Assembly: GCA_963711035.1 (NCBI GenBank)
Contig: CAVQCN010000001.1
Location: forward strand, 868,001-932,000
Direction of reading: 5' to 3'
Origin: WHTK01 sp963711035
Lineage (GTDB): Bacteria; Chloroflexota; Dehalococcoidia; DSTF01; WHTK01
Length of the DNA stretch: 64,000 nucleotides
Below the pieces are notes generated by a model, which had not been told where the DNA came from, searched no databases, and saw only the letters and a program-made list of their open reading frames with translations. Numbering within the stretch: the stretch's first letter is position 1; every line of letters starts with the position of its first letter. The translations under genes and the position numbers were made by a program. This document shows positions 61,637 to 64,000 of the stretch, in pieces.

Positions 61637-62569
61637 CTAGAAGAGCGCGATCGGGTTGACGGGAGAGGCGGTACCCCTCAGCAGTCGCAGAGGCGCCATC
61701 GTCAGCATGAACTCCCAACGGCCGAGGCGGCTGCACGTATCCGCCAGATCGTCGAACTGCGCGTTGTCGAGAAGGTGTACGCCCATCGCCGGGATGATCA
61801 GTGAGTGGACCGGCAGACCGCCGCCTTCGAGACCGGAGGGCGTCACGTCGCTCACGCCGTCGCAACCCAGCACTGCGATGCCGCGTTCCTTCAGCCACGG
61901 CAGGCTGGTGACGTGTATGCCGGCCAGGCCTTCGAGCATGGGACTGAGCGCGGGAGCTCCCAGCGCTGCCCGGCGTCGGTGGCGCCCGGTGCGAAGCAGG
62001 AGCACGTCGCCGGGTTCGACCGTGACGCTGAGAGCGCGCTCGGCGGCCTTCAGATCGTCGGGGTAGATGGCTTCACCGGGTTCGAGCCAGTCCTTGCCCA
62101 GCACACGCGGCATATCGAGCAGCACGCCACGGCTGACGATGCCGTCCGTGCCGGACTCGATGGAGTTGGCCAGCGCGCCGGTGGAGGTGACCATCGTGGC
62201 GCGGCGGTCGTTGTACATCCGGCCTTTGTAGAAGATGTGACACAGCGCGTCGAGATGGGTATGGGCTATGCCATGCGACGCGATGGCGAAGTAATCCAAC
62301 GAGGCGGTGGCTTCTTCGGTGTCACCGGCGCGGAGCATGGCGTGGGTTACGGGGTTGGGATTCTCGATGCCGCCGGTCGTGTTGAGCGGGAGGGAGCAGT
62401 TGACGCTCACGCCTTCCTTCACGAGTCCGGCCGCTCGTCGCCGCGTGTCGGGCGTGATCAGGTTGAGAGTACCTATCTGGTCATCGGCTCCCCACCTACC
62501 CCAGTTGCTGACCTGGTGAAAGAGCTCGTCGAGCTCGTCGCGTGAAATGGGCCGGGCTGTGCTGGTCAA
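61637..62569 (-). CDS. Cyclase-family (kynurenine-formamidase-like) hydrolase
   Basis: About 310 residues. The metal-binding signature of the family, HxGTHxDxxxH, appears as ASHGIAHTHLDALCHI. LLLRTGRHRRR and GCDGVSDV are typical of the bacterial cyclase/isatin-hydrolase branch. It probably hydrolyses an amide or lactam-like bond. The start is taken as TTG 62569, six bases after AGGGAG; the longer frame to 62638 also starts with TTG but has no ribosome binding site. It is divergent from the DUF3500 gene. Confidence 0.83.
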   Translation of the reverse strand: MTSTARPISRDELDELFHQVSNWGRWGADDQIGTLNLITPDTRRRAAGLVKEGVSVNCSLPLNTTGGIENPNPVTHAMLRAGDTEEATASLDYFAIASHGIAHTHLDALCHIFYKGRMYNDRRATMVTSTGALANSIESGTDGIVSRGVLLDMPRVLGKDWLEPGEAIYPDDLKAAERALSVTVEPGDVLLLRTGRHRRRAALGAPALSPMLEGLAGIHVTSLPWLKERGIAVLGCDGVSDVTPSGLEGGGLPVHSLIIPAMGVHLLDNAQFDDLADTCSRLGRWEFMLTMAPLRLLRGTASPVNPIALF

Positions 62570-62734
62570 AAGCTTCTCCCTCGAAACTGCGTTTGCGTTG
62601 AGCGCCGCGATCGTGTCCCTGGGGACAGGAGCTGTCAATTCTTCGTCCGCGGATCGGAGCGCTCAGACGCTGGTTGCCCCTCTCTGGTAAAGTCCTGCCC
62701 GTACTCGGCGCGTATGACGAGGAGGAGAGACGAG

Positions 62735-63907
62735 ATGCAATCGACCGGCCTCGGTGAACGATGGACACCCCGTGCGTTTCCCAATCTGGCTGCTCCCGGA
62801 CAGCTCTATCCCGACGAGCGCTACACGGAGCGCTTCGCCAGGGTGCGCGAAGACATCGCGGCCGGCTTAACAGGCGTTACGACGGATGGTCACGCCATCG
62901 AGAGGCTCTTTCCCATCGAAGCGACCGGCGTTTCCACCCAGCCGCTGCGCGATGCGGCGAACGCGTTCCTCGCCTCGTTGACTCCCGGTGAGCGGCAACG
63001 GGCCGTCTTCCCGATCGATGGAGACGAGTGGCGGTTGTGGCATGGCCTGTTCACGCGGCTCCTGCGCCACGGTCTGCTGCTGGCGGACATGAGCGCCGGC
63101 CAGAAGGAGAAGGCACTTGCCTTGTTGCGGGCGACGCTCAGCGCCCGAGGCTACGCGGCGACGGAGGGCATCCGCCGCACGAATCAGCTCGCTGGAGAGG
63201 TGAGCGGCCGGTTCATGGACCTGGGCGAGGGGCTCTACTGGTTCTCGATCTTCGGAACGCCCTCGCCGGACCAGCCCTGGGGCTGGCAGATAGATGGGCA
63301 CCACATCAACGTCAGTTGCTTCGTGCTCGGGGACCAGATTGTCATGACGCCGGCCTTCCTCGGCGCCGAGCCGACGACGGTCAACACGGGCAAGTACGCA
63401 GGCACAGTGCTCTTCCGGGACGAGGTCGTCGACGCGCTAGCGCTGCTGGCGTCGCTTTCGGAGCAGCAGCGGCGTGTCGCAATCCAGGCGACCGAGTTCA
63501 ATGAAGACGTGCTGACCGGGGCGTTTCGTGACGACTTCGAGCAGCGCTACGAGGGGCTGACCCTCGTGGACTGCTCGGCTGACCAACGAGGGCTGGCGCT
63601 TCGCCTGATCGGCGATTACGTCGGCTACATGCGCCCCGGCCACGCGGAGGTTCGGCTCGCGGAAGTGACGCGACATCTCGACGAGACGCACTTCGCCTGG
63701 TACGGCGGCTACGAAGGCGAGGAGCCGTTCTATTACCGGATCCACAGTCCGGTGATTCTCATCGAGTTCAGCCACATGCGGGGTATCGCCATGACTGGCG
63801 ACGTGCCGTCGCGCAACCACGTCCACACGATCGTGCGCACGCCCAACGGCAACGACTACGGCAAGGACCTGTTACGGCAGCACGTCGAGCAGCACCACCG
63901 TCATTAG
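62735..63907 (+). CDS. DUF3500 family protein
   Basis: 390 residues. The segment GTPSPDQPWGWQIDGHHINVSCFV, with the His pair after the WGWQ motif, and the late HSPVILIEFSH and RNHVHTIVRTPNGNDYG are landmarks of DUF3500. Many members are annotated only as hypothetical. The conserved His/Asp/Glu content suggests a metal-dependent enzyme, but the reaction is unknown. ATG 62735 follows GAGGAGGAG; the ORF opens seven codons upstream without a better site. Confidence 0.8.
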   Translation: MQSTGLGERWTPRAFPNLAAPGQLYPDERYTERFARVREDIAAGLTGVTTDGHAIERLFPIEATGVSTQPLRDAANAFLASLTPGERQRAVFPIDGDEWRLWHGLFTRLLRHGLLLADMSAGQKEKALALLRATLSARGYAATEGIRRTNQLAGEVSGRFMDLGEGLYWFSIFGTPSPDQPWGWQIDGHHINVSCFVLGDQIVMTPAFLGAEPTTVNTGKYAGTVLFRDEVVDALALLASLSEQQRRVAIQATEFNEDVLTGAFRDDFEQRYEGLTLVDCSADQRGLALRLIGDYVGYMRPGHAEVRLAEVTRHLDETHFAWYGGYEGEEPFYYRIHSPVILIEFSHMRGIAMTGDVPSRNHVHTIVRTPNGNDYGKDLLRQHVEQHHRH

Positions 63908-64000
63908 TCGGGGCGTCCGCGCTCTGATGGCGGCGTTAGAGCATCGGCGGCGACGGGCCCCACTCGCCCCAGGAGGTCGTCGCTGTAGGTCTTGAGTACG
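63904..64000 (-). CDS. C-terminal fragment of an unknown gene (continues beyond window)
   Basis: The minus-strand frame from the window edge reads VLKTYSDDLLGRVGP... and ends at a TAA whose bases overlap the DUF3500 stop by three positions. Only about 31 codons are visible; the codon use looks coding, but no family can be named. Confidence 0.4.
   Translation of the reverse strand, partial: VLKTYSDDLLGRVGPVAADALTPPSERGRPD

Overview
This is a GC-rich bacterial window with gene content typical of Chloroflexota, probably a Dehalococcoidia/SAR202-like lineage. The evidence is the rpsO-pnp-dapB neighbourhood, the CIRCE-controlled hrcA-grpE-dnaK cluster, Tat-exported lipoprotein binding proteins, many class III CoA-transferases and SADSH-type amidohydrolases, and short interspersed repeats of the form cattgcgag...gcggcaatc. 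The lineage is inferred from content only.

The left part (1-26.2 kb) is core genome: partial coaBC, pepA, a PAP2 phosphatase, a DUF3105 protein, rpsO, pnp, dapB and a cupredoxin lipoprotein. A signalling block on the minus strand follows: ECF sigma factor, translationally coupled anti-sigma-like membrane protein, coiled-coil protein and degenerate GGDEF protein. Next come a galE-like epimerase, an intact GGDEF protein, a small SWIM zinc protein, a fabH-folC-fabF operon, hrcA-grpE-dnaK with a perfect CIRCE, a lipoprotein that appears to start at CTG, and a tRNA-Val(TAC).

From tRNA-Val to about 45.0 kb lies an 18.8-kb segment ending in a 45-bp copy (44/45 identical) of the 3' end of that tRNA, the classic footprint of an integrated island, although no integrase is visible. 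Its core is a tightly overlapped seven-gene operon: two coupled pairs of class III CoA-transferases around two double-hotdog (MaoC/FAS1-type) hydratase genes, ending in a CX5R phosphatase. In each pair one member keeps the catalytic residues and the other has lost them, suggesting heteromeric enzymes with pseudo-subunits. The rest of the island holds a Tat/lipoprotein solute-binding protein, an HpaB-like hydroxylase, an isocitrate-lyase-superfamily protein without the family Cys, two amidohydrolases, a CitE/HpcH-like lyase, a fifth CoA-transferase and an IclR regulator with nearby palindromes. Together they look like a pathway for CoA-activating, hydrating and cleaving a carboxylic acid whose identity is unknown.

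Right of the island (45-54.8 kb) are a paralogous binding protein with two ABC permeases but no ATPases, an FMN-binding protein, a LysR regulator, an acyl-CoA-dehydrogenase-type flavin monooxygenase, two tandem VOC proteins and an esterase. This set suggests uptake and oxygenation of aromatic or similar compounds. A palindromic AAC-N4-GTT motif precedes both binding-protein genes and the permease operon.

The last part (54.8-64 kb) looks like acylglycerol use: a frameshifted glpD, a SorC-family regulator with a 10+10 bp palindrome, a monoacylglycerol-lipase-like hydrolase, a type B carboxylesterase and glpK. A cyclase-family hydrolase, a DUF3500 protein and the tail of one more gene follow.
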